Assembly (NCBI GenBank): GCA_023458055.1 | Contig: JAEXAW010000078.1 | Span: forward strand, 186,001-250,000 | DNA from: Pseudomonadota bacterium | Lineage (GTDB): Bacteria > Pseudomonadota > Alphaproteobacteria > Sphingomonadales > Sphingomonadaceae | Direction: 5' to 3' | DNA: 64,000 nt | Part shown: piece after piece, positions 24,844-34,121 of the stretch | How the letters are laid out: every line of letters starts with the position of its first letter | How positions within the stretch are numbered: position 1 is the stretch's first letter | The notes under the pieces: model-generated | The model's input: only the letters and a program-made list of their open reading frames with translations | What the model was told of the DNA's origin: nothing | Databases searched by the model: none | Program-made: the position numbers and the translations under genes

Positions 24844-26534
24844 CGACACTGGTGGCACGACCAGAGCGGATTCGTCTAGCGGGACAGAAACAGGCGGCGA
24901 TGGCCATGGCGCAGCAGCGCCTGATGATCCTGATGCTGCTGTTCATGGCGGTGATCTCGCTGATCATCAGCCGTATTTTGTTTTTCGCGCTGTTTGAAAC
25001 GGCGGAGGACCGCAATGCCGGCGCGGCGATTTATGTGCCTGCGCGCGGCGATATTGTCGATCGCAACGGCGTGCCGCTTGCCCGCACGATTGATGCCTGG
25101 TCGGTGCGGGTAACGCCGTCCAAAATCATGGGCGACAAGCGCGTGATCGCGGCCAACCTTGCCGATATCTTCCCCGATACCAGCGCGGACGATTTCTACG
25201 CCAAGCTGACGTCGGACCGTTCCTCCTACATCCGCCGCCGCGCGCTTCCCGAACAGGTCGCAGCGGTTAATGCGCTAGGCGAAATCGCGTTTGATTTCCC
25301 GCGTGAAAAGGAACGTCTCTATCCGCAGCAGACGCTTGCGGCGCACGTCCTTGGCTTTACCAATATGGACGGGCATGGCGTCATCGGTATGGAAGGCGCG
25401 CTCGACAAGCAGTTGCTTGATCCCAAGCTGCGCGCGAAGCCGACGATGCTTTCGATAGACAGCCGCGTCCAGGCGGCGCTCGAAAGCGAGCTTTATACCG
25501 CAATGACCGGGCTCGAAGCACAGGGTGCGGCGGGCATCATCATGGATGCGCGCACCTCCGAGGTGCTGGCAATGTCCTCCTTGCCCGTGTTTAACCCCAA
25601 CCAGATCGCGACCGCGCCGGAAGAAGCGCGTAAAAATGCGGTGACCTATAATCTTTATGAATTGGGTTCGACGTTCAAGCCCTTGTCGATTGGTGCCGCG
25701 ATTGATGCGGGTGCGGTCAAGAGCATGGCGAAGCGTTACGATGCTACCCATCCGCTCCCCATCGCTGGTTTCCAGATCCGCGATTCCCACTCGCTCGGGC
25801 GCTGGATAACAGTGCCGGAAATCCTGATCCATAGCTCGAACATCGGCACCGCCTATATTGCCGATGATCTCGGCAAAGAGCGGATGGAAGCCTATATGCG
25901 CGCGCTCGGGTTCGATGCGCGCCCGGCGACGGAACTGCGGGAGCGGGCTTTCCCGCTGTGGCCGCGTGACTGGGGCCGGGTGACCAATATGACCGTGTCG
26001 TACGGGCATGGTATTGCGGTGACGCCGCTCCATCTTGCCAACGCCTATGCGGCGTTACTTAACGGCGGGGTTTATCGTCCGGCCACCTTGCTCAAGATTG
26101 AAGATGGCAAAATCCCGCAAGGTCGCCGGGTTTACAAGGAATCAACCAGCGCGCGGATGCGCCAGTTGCTGCGCCTCATCGTCACTGACGGGACAGGTAA
26201 ATCCGCCGATGCCCCCGGCTACCGTGTCGGCGGCAAGACCGGATCGGCCGAAAAACCAAGCGCTGGCGGCTATGCGCGCCACAGCGTTGTCGCGACCTTT
26301 GCCGCCGGTTTCCCGATGGATGACCCGCGCTATGTGATCCTCATCATGATCGATCAGCCTAAGGGCAATGCCTATAGTCGTGGCCAGCGCACAGCTGCCT
26401 TTACCGCTGCGCCGGTCGTCAAGAATGTCGTGTCGCGCATCGGTCCGATGCTCAATGTGGTCCCCGACGATAGCCGCGATGTTGACCTGTCCGAACTGAA
26501 GCCGCTCGTCGGCGGTGGAAAGGCGGCGGATTGA
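24840..26534 (+). CDS. ftsI: Peptidoglycan transpeptidase FtsI (PBP3)
   Basis: The septal class B penicillin-binding protein, 564 residues. One transmembrane anchor (LMILMLLFMAVISLIISRIL) follows a basic N-terminus; the pedestal contains ARGDIVDRNGVPLA. The transpeptidase motifs are ELGSTFKPLSIG (S-x-x-K nucleophile), SSN in HSSNIGTAYI, and KTG in VGGKTGSAEK. It works with FtsW, encoded further down the same cluster. It overlaps ftsL by 4 bases and murE by one. Confidence 0.97.
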   Translation: MTTLVARPERIRLAGQKQAAMAMAQQRLMILMLLFMAVISLIISRILFFALFETAEDRNAGAAIYVPARGDIVDRNGVPLARTIDAWSVRVTPSKIMGDKRVIAANLADIFPDTSADDFYAKLTSDRSSYIRRRALPEQVAAVNALGEIAFDFPREKERLYPQQTLAAHVLGFTNMDGHGVIGMEGALDKQLLDPKLRAKPTMLSIDSRVQAALESELYTAMTGLEAQGAAGIIMDARTSEVLAMSSLPVFNPNQIATAPEEARKNAVTYNLYELGSTFKPLSIGAAIDAGAVKSMAKRYDATHPLPIAGFQIRDSHSLGRWITVPEILIHSSNIGTAYIADDLGKERMEAYMRALGFDARPATELRERAFPLWPRDWGRVTNMTVSYGHGIAVTPLHLANAYAALLNGGVYRPATLLKIEDGKIPQGRRVYKESTSARMRQLLRLIVTDGTGKSADAPGYRVGGKTGSAEKPSAGGYARHSVVATFAAGFPMDDPRYVILIMIDQPKGNAYSRGQRTAAFTAAPVVKNVVSRIGPMLNVVPDDSRDVDLSELKPLVGGGKAAD

Positions 26535-27961
26535 TGCGGCTCGGCCAGCTCATTGATAAAGACGCTGGGGTCTATGGCGATGAAGTCGTAACCGGCTTTG
26601 CCATCGACCATCGCAAGGTCGCGCCGGGCACGGTGTTCGGTGCCTTTCCGGGCACGCGCGTCAACGGCGAAAGCTTCATCCCCGATGCGGTGCGCGCTGG
26701 CGCGATTGCCGTGGTCGCGCGGGTCGAAGCGCCCGTCCAAGGCGCAGCGCACATCGCAGCGGGCGAACCGCGCCGCCGCTTTGCCGAACTTGCCGCCAAA
26801 TTCTTTGCGCCTTTTCCCGAAACGGTGGTCGCGGTCACCGGCACCAATGGCAAGACCTCGAATGTCGAACTGATCCGTCAGCTGTGGAATCTGGCAGGTC
26901 ATCATGCCGCCTCCATCGGCACGCTCGGGGTTACCACCAGTAATGAGCAGGTAACGACCGGGCTGACCACACCCGATATCGTGACCTTTCTTGCCAACGC
27001 ATCCGGCCTCGCGACTGAAGGCGTGAGCCATCTGGCGTTTGAAGCTTCGAGCCATGGACTGGACCAGTATCGCACGGCAGGATTGCCGGTCGTGTGCGGC
27101 ATCTTCACCAATTTGAGCCGCGATCACCTCGACTATCATGGCGATATGGATCGCTATTTTGCGGCCAAGATGCGTCTGTTCGACGAAATGGTGAGTGCGG
27201 AAGGCACGGCCGTCATCTGGGCAGATGATGAATGGTCGGACAAGGTTATTGCGCATGTCAACCGCCGGGGCCTCACGCTTCTGACCGTGGGCGAGAGGGG
27301 CGATTATATCCGGCTCGTTTCGCGCACGCCTACGCCGCTGGGCCAGACGTTGCAGGTCCTGATCGACGGCGATGAATATAGCATCAAGCTGCCGCTTATC
27401 GGTGCCTATCAGGCGGCTAACGCGCTTACCGCCGCGGCGACCGTAATCGCGACCGGCGGTCAAATCAAAGCGACACTCGACAATCTGGCGCGCGTGCAGA
27501 CCGTACGCGGCCGGCTAGAACGCGCGGCAATCACGAAACAGAATGTGCCGATCTATGTTGATTATGCGCACACTCCGGATGGTTTGGCGGCTGCGATTGC
27601 AGCCCTTAAACCGCATACGAAGGGACGTTTCATCGTTGTCTTCGGTGCGGGCGGCGACCGCGACGTCGGCAAGCGGCCAGAAATGGGCGCAATCGCGACC
27701 AATCAAGCGGATATGGTGATCGTTACCGACGATAATCCGCGCTCGGAAGATCCGGCGAGTATCCGTGCGGCGATCATGGCCGCTGCTCCCGGCGCGATAG
27801 AGATTGGCGACCGCCGCGCAGCCATCGCCGCCGCCATTGCCGAAGCGCGCGAAGGCGACATCATTTGCATCGCCGGCAAGGGCCATGAGCAGGGTCAGAT
27901 TGTTGGCGATCTTGTGCTGCCGTTTGACGATGTAACGGTCGCACGGGAGTGTGCCGCATGA
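26534..27961 (+). CDS. murE: UDP-MurNAc-L-Ala-D-Glu:meso-DAP ligase
   Basis: A cytoplasmic Mur ligase that adds the third amino acid of the stem peptide. About 475 residues from the ATG at 26534, which overlaps the ftsI stop. The ATP loop is AVTGTNGKTSNVELIRQL, followed by the carbamylated-lysine region and HLDYHGDMDRYFAAK. The DAP-specificity loop is DDNPRSEDPASI, the DNPR signature that indicates meso-diaminopimelate rather than lysine. It overlaps murF. Confidence 0.97.
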   Translation: MRLGQLIDKDAGVYGDEVVTGFAIDHRKVAPGTVFGAFPGTRVNGESFIPDAVRAGAIAVVARVEAPVQGAAHIAAGEPRRRFAELAAKFFAPFPETVVAVTGTNGKTSNVELIRQLWNLAGHHAASIGTLGVTTSNEQVTTGLTTPDIVTFLANASGLATEGVSHLAFEASSHGLDQYRTAGLPVVCGIFTNLSRDHLDYHGDMDRYFAAKMRLFDEMVSAEGTAVIWADDEWSDKVIAHVNRRGLTLLTVGERGDYIRLVSRTPTPLGQTLQVLIDGDEYSIKLPLIGAYQAANALTAAATVIATGGQIKATLDNLARVQTVRGRLERAAITKQNVPIYVDYAHTPDGLAAAIAALKPHTKGRFIVVFGAGGDRDVGKRPEMGAIATNQADMVIVTDDNPRSEDPASIRAAIMAAAPGAIEIGDRRAAIAAAIAEAREGDIICIAGKGHEQGQIVGDLVLPFDDVTVARECAA

Positions 27962-29337
27962 AGCCGCTGTGGACCTCGGACGCCATCGCCAAGGCGGTGG
28001 GTGGCAGGGCGAGCCAGCCGTTCGATGTGAATGGCGTCGCGTTTGATTCCCGCGAAGTCGGTCCCGGTGATCTGTTCATTGCGATGAAGGGTGAGACCAG
28101 CGACGGGCATCTGTTTCTCGACAAAGCCTTTGCCAATGGCGCGGCGGGGGCGATTTGCGAGCAGGATATTGCCGAGCCGCATGTGCGGGTTGAAGACAGC
28201 GCTGTCGCGCTCAATCAACTCGGCAGAGCCGCGCGCGCGCGGACCGAGGCAAAGATCATTGGCGTAACGGGCTCTGCGGGCAAGACCGGGACCAAGGAAG
28301 CTCTGTTCCGCTGCCTCGACCGGATCGAACCGGGGGCGGCGCATCGCTCGGTCAAAAGCTATAACAACCATGTTGGCGTGCCGCTCAGCTTCGCGCGGAT
28401 GCCGCAAGAGTGCCGCTTCGGCATCTTCGAGATGGGGATGAACCATGCGGGCGAACTTGCGGAACTCACCCAATTGGTTCGCCCGCATGTCGCGATGGTG
28501 ACCACCATTGCGCCAGCCCATCTCGGCTATTTCTCGTCGATTGAAGCCATCGCCGATGCCAAGGGCGAAATCTTCGCAGGACTTGAGCCCGGCGGCACGG
28601 CAATCATTCCGTTCGACAGCCCCTATCGCGACCGGCTGATTGCGGCGGCAAAGCCCTATGCCGAAACCATTATCACCTTCGGGCTTGGCGAAGGCGCGGA
28701 TGCGCGCGCGCTGGATTGGGTGCCGACCGCTGATGGCGGCACGCTGATCACCGCGAGCCTCCCGAACAAGACCAGCCTGTGCTTCACGCTCGCTGCGCCT
28801 GGCGAACATTGGGTCGCCAATGCGATGGCGGTGCTTGCGGCGGTGCAGGCGGTGGGCGGCGATCTGGCGGCGGCTGGCCTCGCGCTCGCCGAACTGCCGG
28901 GGCTCGCCGGACGCGGCGCGCGGCATCAACTAACGGTAGGCGAGGGCAGCGCGCTCCTTATCGATGAAAGCTATAACGCCAACCCCGCCTCGATGGCCGC
29001 GACCATCGGGCAATTGGGCCGGGAACCCGCGACGCGGCGCATTGCCGTGCTTGGTGCGATGCGCGAACTGGGTGATGATGCGGACCATTATCACGCCGCG
29101 CTTGCCGCGCATCTAGAAGACGCAGGGATCGATTGGGCCATCCTCGTCGGCGATGAAATGAAAATTTTGGCGACAGCCCTTGAGGGCAAGCGCGAATTCG
29201 CGCATGGGCCGGACGCAGCCTGGGCGCTCGCCCTTCTCAAGGAACGGATGCAGCCGGGCGATGCGATTTTAATCAAGGGATCAAACGCTGTCGGGCTCGG
29301 TAAGATTATCTCCGCGCTAACGGGCGGAGAAACATAA
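27958..29337 (+). CDS. murF: UDP-MurNAc-tripeptide--D-Ala-D-Ala ligase
   Basis: The last cytoplasmic Mur ligase, which adds D-Ala-D-Ala. About 459 residues from the ATG at 27958, overlapping the murE stop as ATGA. Motifs: VNGVAFDSREVGPGDLFIAMKGETSDGH in domain 1, IGVTGSAGKTGTKEAL (ATP loop), FEMGMNHAGELAEL and LLIDESYNANPASM. Its stop overlaps the mraY start (TAATG). Confidence 0.97.
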   Translation: MKPLWTSDAIAKAVGGRASQPFDVNGVAFDSREVGPGDLFIAMKGETSDGHLFLDKAFANGAAGAICEQDIAEPHVRVEDSAVALNQLGRAARARTEAKIIGVTGSAGKTGTKEALFRCLDRIEPGAAHRSVKSYNNHVGVPLSFARMPQECRFGIFEMGMNHAGELAELTQLVRPHVAMVTTIAPAHLGYFSSIEAIADAKGEIFAGLEPGGTAIIPFDSPYRDRLIAAAKPYAETIITFGLGEGADARALDWVPTADGGTLITASLPNKTSLCFTLAAPGEHWVANAMAVLAAVQAVGGDLAAAGLALAELPGLAGRGARHQLTVGEGSALLIDESYNANPASMAATIGQLGREPATRRIAVLGAMRELGDDADHYHAALAAHLEDAGIDWAILVGDEMKILATALEGKREFAHGPDAAWALALLKERMQPGDAILIKGSNAVGLGKIISALTGGET

Positions 29338-30407
29338 TGCTGTATCTGCTGGCAGAATATATGGGTTATCCGGGGGTGTTTAACCTCTTTCGCTATCTGA
29401 CTTTCCGGTCGGGTGCGGCAATTTTTACAGCGCTGCTGATCGGTCTGATCATCGGCCCCTGGTTCATTAACATGCTGCGCGTGCGGCAGGGCAAGGGTCA
29501 GCCGATCCGCGATGACGGCCCCAAGACCCACCTCGCCAAAGTCGGCACGCCGACGATGGGCGGGCTGATGATCCTTTTTTCGGTCACCATCTCGATGCTG
29601 CTGTGGATGGACCTGCGCTCGACTTATGTTTGGGCGGCCTTGGGCGTGATGGCCGGGTTCGGCCTCGTCGGCTTCATGGACGATTATGACAAGGTAACCA
29701 AGCGCAGCCATAAAGGCGTATCGGGCAAGGTCCGCCTGATGTGGGAGTTCCTGATTGCGGGCGCGGCGGTCTATCTGATTACGCGCACGGCGGGCACCGA
29801 TTTGCACATTCCGTTCGTCAACGAACCGATTGCCGATCTTGGCTGGTTCTACATCGCCTTTGCCAGCATCGTCATTGTCGGGTTTGGCAATGCGGTCAAC
29901 CTGACCGACGGGCTGGATGGCCTTGCGACCATGCCTGTGGTGATCGCCAACCTCGCCTTTCTCGCGATTATCTACCTCGCAGGAAACGCCAAATTCGCCG
30001 CCTATCTGGGTATCCCCCATGTCCCCGGCGCGGGGGAACTCGCCATCCTGTGCGCCTCGGTGATGGGGGCTTGTTTGGCCTTCCTCTGGTTCAACGCGCC
30101 GCCCGCAGCCGTATTCATGGGCGATACCGGGAGTCTTGCGCTCGGCGGGACGCTCGGCGTGATCGCGGTCACTGCGCACCATGAATTTGCGCTCGTCATC
30201 ATCGGCGGATTGTTCGTGGCCGAAGCGCTTTCGGTCATCATCCAGGTGTTCTGGTACAAGCGCACCGGCAAGCGCATCTTCCGCATGGCGCCGATCCACC
30301 ATCATTTCGAACAGCTTGGCTGGGCCGAGCCTACGGTCGTGATCCGCTTCTGGATTATCTCCTTCGTGCTCGCTTTGGCGGGCCTTGCGACGCTCAAGCT
30401 GCGGTGA
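29337..30407 (+). CDS. mraY: Phospho-MurNAc-pentapeptide translocase
   Basis: An integral membrane enzyme that makes lipid I. 356 residues with about ten transmembrane helices. Diagnostic segments are KTHLAKVGTPTMGG, the catalytic GLVGFMDDYDKVTKRSHKGVSGK, GNAVNLTDGLDGLA, and the His-rich loop APIHHHFEQLGWAEP. Its last codons overlap the GTG start of murD. Confidence 0.98.
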   Translation: MLYLLAEYMGYPGVFNLFRYLTFRSGAAIFTALLIGLIIGPWFINMLRVRQGKGQPIRDDGPKTHLAKVGTPTMGGLMILFSVTISMLLWMDLRSTYVWAALGVMAGFGLVGFMDDYDKVTKRSHKGVSGKVRLMWEFLIAGAAVYLITRTAGTDLHIPFVNEPIADLGWFYIAFASIVIVGFGNAVNLTDGLDGLATMPVVIANLAFLAIIYLAGNAKFAAYLGIPHVPGAGELAILCASVMGACLAFLWFNAPPAAVFMGDTGSLALGGTLGVIAVTAHHEFALVIIGGLFVAEALSVIIQVFWYKRTGKRIFRMAPIHHHFEQLGWAEPTVVIRFWIISFVLALAGLATLKLR

Positions 30408-31720
30408 TTACGAGCCCCCTTTTTGCCGGCCGCAACTATGCGGTTCTGGGACTGGCAAGATCGGGGCAGGCCTGTGTGCAAGCGCTGGCAGCAAGCGGCG
30501 CGCGCGTCACCGCATGGGACAATAATGTCGCGGCGCGCGAGGCGGTGAGTGATTTAGCGACGCTCGCCGATCCGATGGAGATTGATCTTGCCGGTTTTGA
30601 CGGGCTGGTCGTGTCTCCCGGCGTGCCGCTCAATCGCCATCCGGTGACCGAGCGCGCGGCAGCGGCAGGGTGTCCGATCATCGGCGACATTGAATTATTC
30701 GCGCTCGCCCGTGAGACGTTGCCGCCGCACCGCGTGGTCGGAATTACCGGCACCAACGGCAAGTCGACCACCACCGCGCTGGTCCACCATATCATCCGCA
30801 ATGCCGGATTGCCGACGCGGATGGGCGGGAATATCGGGCTGCCGATCCTGGGGCAGGATCCGCTGCCGCCGGGCGGCGTGTATGTCCTGGAACTGTCGAG
30901 CTACCAGATTGACCTCACGCATAATCTTGATTGCGATGTGGCAGCGTTGCTCAATATCACGCCCGACCATCTTGACCGCTATGATGGTTTTGCCGGTTAT
31001 GCGGCGTCCAAGGCGCGCCTCTTTGCGATGCAAACGCCGGGCCATGTCGCGGTGATCGCAACGGAAGATGACCAGACCCGCGCGGTTGCCGACTATGCGG
31101 TTGCCCGGCTGGTCACCGTAGAATCCTCCGATATCCGCGTAGAGGACCAAGCTTATTGGCCCTCGCTGCAAGGCCCGCATAATGCGCAGAATGCAGCGGT
31201 CGGGATCGCCATCGCGCAGGCGCTCGGGATCAGCGACAAGGCAATCGGACAGGCGCTCGAAAGCTTTTCGGGCTTGCCCCACCGCATGGAACGGGTGCGC
31301 GAAAAGGATGGCGTGCTGTTTGTGAACGACAGCAAGGCGACCAATCCCGCCTCGACCGCGCCAGCGCTGGCCGCATTCCCGCCCAATCCGGAGCGGCGCT
31401 TGCACTGGATTGTTGGCGGCCTCCCCAAGGGCGATAATCTCGACGAATGTGCCCCCTGGTTCGGCCATGTCGCGCACGCCTATACGATTGGCGAAGCGGG
31501 GCCGATGTTTGCAGGCCTGCTCAAGGACGCAATGCCGGTCGATCAAAGTGAATTGCTGGTAACCGCTGTCGAGCGCGCTGCGGCCAACGCCCGTCCGGGC
31601 GATGTGGTGATGCTTTCGCCCGCCTGCGCGTCATTTGACCAGTTCAAGGATTTCGAAGCGCGCGGCGATGCTTTCAAGGCCGCCGTCAACGCATTGGGTG
31701 AGCAAAGGATTGGGGCATGA
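30404..31720 (+). CDS. murD: UDP-MurNAc-L-alanine--D-glutamate ligase
   Basis: A Mur ligase that adds D-glutamate. 438 residues from a GTG that overlaps the mraY stop (GTGA). N-terminal AVLGLARSGQACVQAL is the MurD nucleotide-binding start; the ATP loop is GITGTNGKSTTTALVHHI, followed by ELSSYQIDLTHNLDCDVAALLNITPDHLDRYDG and NDSKATNPASTAPAL. The stop overlaps ftsW by 4 bases. Confidence 0.97.
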   Translation: MITSPLFAGRNYAVLGLARSGQACVQALAASGARVTAWDNNVAAREAVSDLATLADPMEIDLAGFDGLVVSPGVPLNRHPVTERAAAAGCPIIGDIELFALARETLPPHRVVGITGTNGKSTTTALVHHIIRNAGLPTRMGGNIGLPILGQDPLPPGGVYVLELSSYQIDLTHNLDCDVAALLNITPDHLDRYDGFAGYAASKARLFAMQTPGHVAVIATEDDQTRAVADYAVARLVTVESSDIRVEDQAYWPSLQGPHNAQNAAVGIAIAQALGISDKAIGQALESFSGLPHRMERVREKDGVLFVNDSKATNPASTAPALAAFPPNPERRLHWIVGGLPKGDNLDECAPWFGHVAHAYTIGEAGPMFAGLLKDAMPVDQSELLVTAVERAAANARPGDVVMLSPACASFDQFKDFEARGDAFKAAVNALGEQRIGA

Positions 31721-32940
31721 GCGACAGCGGCGAAACATTGAAGCCGATCATCGCAGTTGCGACCAATCCGCGCAAACGCTCACCGCGCCTCAGCCGTGCG
31801 GACCGCAGCCCGCTTGGCCTATGGTTCTGGGAAATCGACCGCGTGCTGCTGTCGCTGGTAGCGGTGTTGATCGCAATCGGACTGGTCGCGGTCGCGGCGG
31901 CCTCTCCGGTTTCGGCGATGAAGCAATCGACCGCGACCGCGACGATCACCCCGCTTTATTATCTCTACCGCCAGATTGCCTGGGTGATTGTTGGCGTGCC
32001 GGTTATGCTGGTTATCTCGATGATGCCCAAGGATCAGGCGCGCCGCTTCGGCATTTATGGCGCGATCATCTTTCTGGCGCTGCTGTTCCTTGTGCCCATT
32101 CTCGGCAATGAGGTAAACGGGTCAAAGCGCTGGCTCGGCTCGGGCATGTTCCGCTTGCAACCATCGGAATTTTTGAAGCCCTTTTTTATCGTGACCTCCG
32201 CGTGGATCCTGTCGTGGAAGGTGCAGGACAAGACCTTGCCGGTCGTGCCGATCTCTATTGGCCTCACCGCGATTATCGGTACTCTCCTGATGCTCCAGCC
32301 CGACCTTGGACAGACGCTCATTTTCTGTGGCAGCTGGATGGTGTTGATGCTGATTGCGGGCATGTCGTTCCGTATCGTCGGGATACTCGCGGCGTCGGGC
32401 GTAGTCGGCCTTATCATCGCCTACTTCACTTATTCGGTCGCGCATAACCGCATCAACATTTGGCTCTTTTCCAAGGGCGATGATTTTCAGGTGGTCAAGG
32501 CCCATGCCGCGCTCACGGGTGGCGGCTTTGGCGGTACGGGGCCGGGGGCAGGTGTTGCCAAATTCCAGCTCCCCGAAGCGCATACCGACTATATCTTCTC
32601 GGTCATCGGCGAAGAATTTGGCCTGTTCGCCTGCATAGCCATTGCTTGCCTCTATCTTGCTATTGTCGTGCGCGTGCTCATCCGTTTGCTTGATGAAGAG
32701 GATCAGTTCTCCATTCTCGCGGTGGCTGGGCTGGTCACCCAGTTCGGCGGGCAGGCGATCATCAATATGGCGGTCAATACGCAGCTATTCCCGTCCAAAG
32801 GGATGACGCTCCCGTTCATCAGCTATGGCGGCTCCTCCTTCCTCGCTTTGTGCGTCGGCATGGGATTATTATTGTCACTGACCCGCAGAAACCCCTATCT
32901 GGTCCGGTCACCAGACGTCGTGAAATGGAACCGGAAATGA
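31717..32940 (+). CDS. ftsW: Septal peptidoglycan glycosyltransferase FtsW (SEDS)
   Basis: The SEDS-family polymerase paired with FtsI. 407 residues with a polar N-terminus of about 40 residues and roughly ten helices. Signature segments are NEVNGSKRWLGSGMFRLQPSEFLKPF, MLQPDLGQTLIFCGSWMVL, the large periplasmic loop with LPEAHTDYIFSVIGEEFGLF, and GMTLPFISYGGSSFLALCVGMGLLLSL. It overlaps murD and murG by 4 bases each. Confidence 0.97.
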   Translation: MSDSGETLKPIIAVATNPRKRSPRLSRADRSPLGLWFWEIDRVLLSLVAVLIAIGLVAVAAASPVSAMKQSTATATITPLYYLYRQIAWVIVGVPVMLVISMMPKDQARRFGIYGAIIFLALLFLVPILGNEVNGSKRWLGSGMFRLQPSEFLKPFFIVTSAWILSWKVQDKTLPVVPISIGLTAIIGTLLMLQPDLGQTLIFCGSWMVLMLIAGMSFRIVGILAASGVVGLIIAYFTYSVAHNRINIWLFSKGDDFQVVKAHAALTGGGFGGTGPGAGVAKFQLPEAHTDYIFSVIGEEFGLFACIAIACLYLAIVVRVLIRLLDEEDQFSILAVAGLVTQFGGQAIINMAVNTQLFPSKGMTLPFISYGGSSFLALCVGMGLLLSLTRRNPYLVRSPDVVKWNRK

Positions 32941-34121
32941 GTGTGAAGCGACATTATGTTTTGGCCGCAGGCGGCACTGGCGGGCATATGATTCCCGCTT
33001 ATGCGCTGGGCGAGGAATTGATCCGGCGCGGGCATCATGTAGCGTTGATTACGGACGAACGCGGCGCGAAAATTCCGGGGGTGTTCGACAAGGGTCAGGT
33101 CCATATCCTCCCCGCAGGCCGCATTGCGGGTGGGCCGCTCGGCTGGATCAAGGCGGCGCGCGCGATCATGCAGGGTCGCGAAATGGCAAGCCGCCTTTAC
33201 GAAACTTTTGAACCATCGGCGGTGATCGGCTTTGGCGGATATCCAGCATTCCCGGCGTTGCTTGCCGCGCGCCGCCGTAAGATCCCGGCGCTGATCCATG
33301 AGCAAAATGCCGTGCTTGGCCGCGTCAATCGGCTGGTTGCGCGTTGGGTCGATGCGATTGCCACCGCCTATCCCGATGTGCAGCGCTTGCCCGGTAAATG
33401 TAGCGAAAAGACCCATTTGGTCGGCAACCCTGTCCGCGCCGAAGTCATTGCCCTTCGCGATGAGCCTTTCCCGGCATTTGATGAAGATGGCGTGTTCCGC
33501 GTCCTCGTCACCGGCGGAAGTCAGGGCGCGACCATCATGTCGCAAGTGGTGCCGGATGGGCTGGCGCTTCTGCCGCCTGCGCTCAAGAGCAGGCTTCAGG
33601 TAACGCAGCAGTGCCGCGCCGAAGATATTGATGCTGTTCGCGCCAGTTATAAAGCGCATGGCATCCCCGCCGAACTTGCGACTTATATCACCGATATGCC
33701 CAACAAACTGAGCTGGGCGCATCTGGTCATCAGCCGCGCGGGCGCATCGACCATTGCCGAGCTCACCTGCGCCGGACGCCCAGCCATATTGGTGCCGCTG
33801 CCGAGTGCGACCGACGACCATCAGACCTATAATGTCAAAGCGATGGTAGAGGCGGGCGGCGCGCGTGCGATCGCGCAGCCCAATTTCACGCCCAAGGAGC
33901 TTGCCAAGCAAATCCAGAAGATTGCGCTTGAACCGGGCGCGCTCGCCAATGCGGCGAGCCGTGCGAGGAGTTGCGGCCTTCCCGATGCGACCAGCGATCT
34001 TGCCGATCTGGTTGAAAGTGCAGGCGGCGCGCCGCTGATGGACGTGATCCGCGTTGGCGCCTCCGCATCGGTCAAGCCCGCAGGCGGCCTTGCACCAGCG
34101 ATGAAGGAGGTTGCACAATGA
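32937..34121 (+). CDS. murG: UDP-GlcNAc:lipid I N-acetylglucosaminyltransferase
   Basis: A peripheral membrane glycosyltransferase (GT28) that makes lipid II. The ATG at 32937 (MSVKRHYVLAAGGTGGHM), overlapping the ftsW stop, is the correct start; the frame extends upstream only within ftsW. Motifs: AAGGTGGHMIPAYAL, PSAVIGFGGYPAFPAL, HEQNAVLGRVNRL, VTGGSQGATIMSQ, and SRAGASTIAELTCAGRPAILVPLPSATDDHQ. About 394 residues, slightly longer than usual because of an Ala-rich C-terminus. Confidence 0.97.
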   Translation: MSVKRHYVLAAGGTGGHMIPAYALGEELIRRGHHVALITDERGAKIPGVFDKGQVHILPAGRIAGGPLGWIKAARAIMQGREMASRLYETFEPSAVIGFGGYPAFPALLAARRRKIPALIHEQNAVLGRVNRLVARWVDAIATAYPDVQRLPGKCSEKTHLVGNPVRAEVIALRDEPFPAFDEDGVFRVLVTGGSQGATIMSQVVPDGLALLPPALKSRLQVTQQCRAEDIDAVRASYKAHGIPAELATYITDMPNKLSWAHLVISRAGASTIAELTCAGRPAILVPLPSATDDHQTYNVKAMVEAGGARAIAQPNFTPKELAKQIQKIALEPGALANAASRARSCGLPDATSDLADLVESAGGAPLMDVIRVGASASVKPAGGLAPAMKEVAQ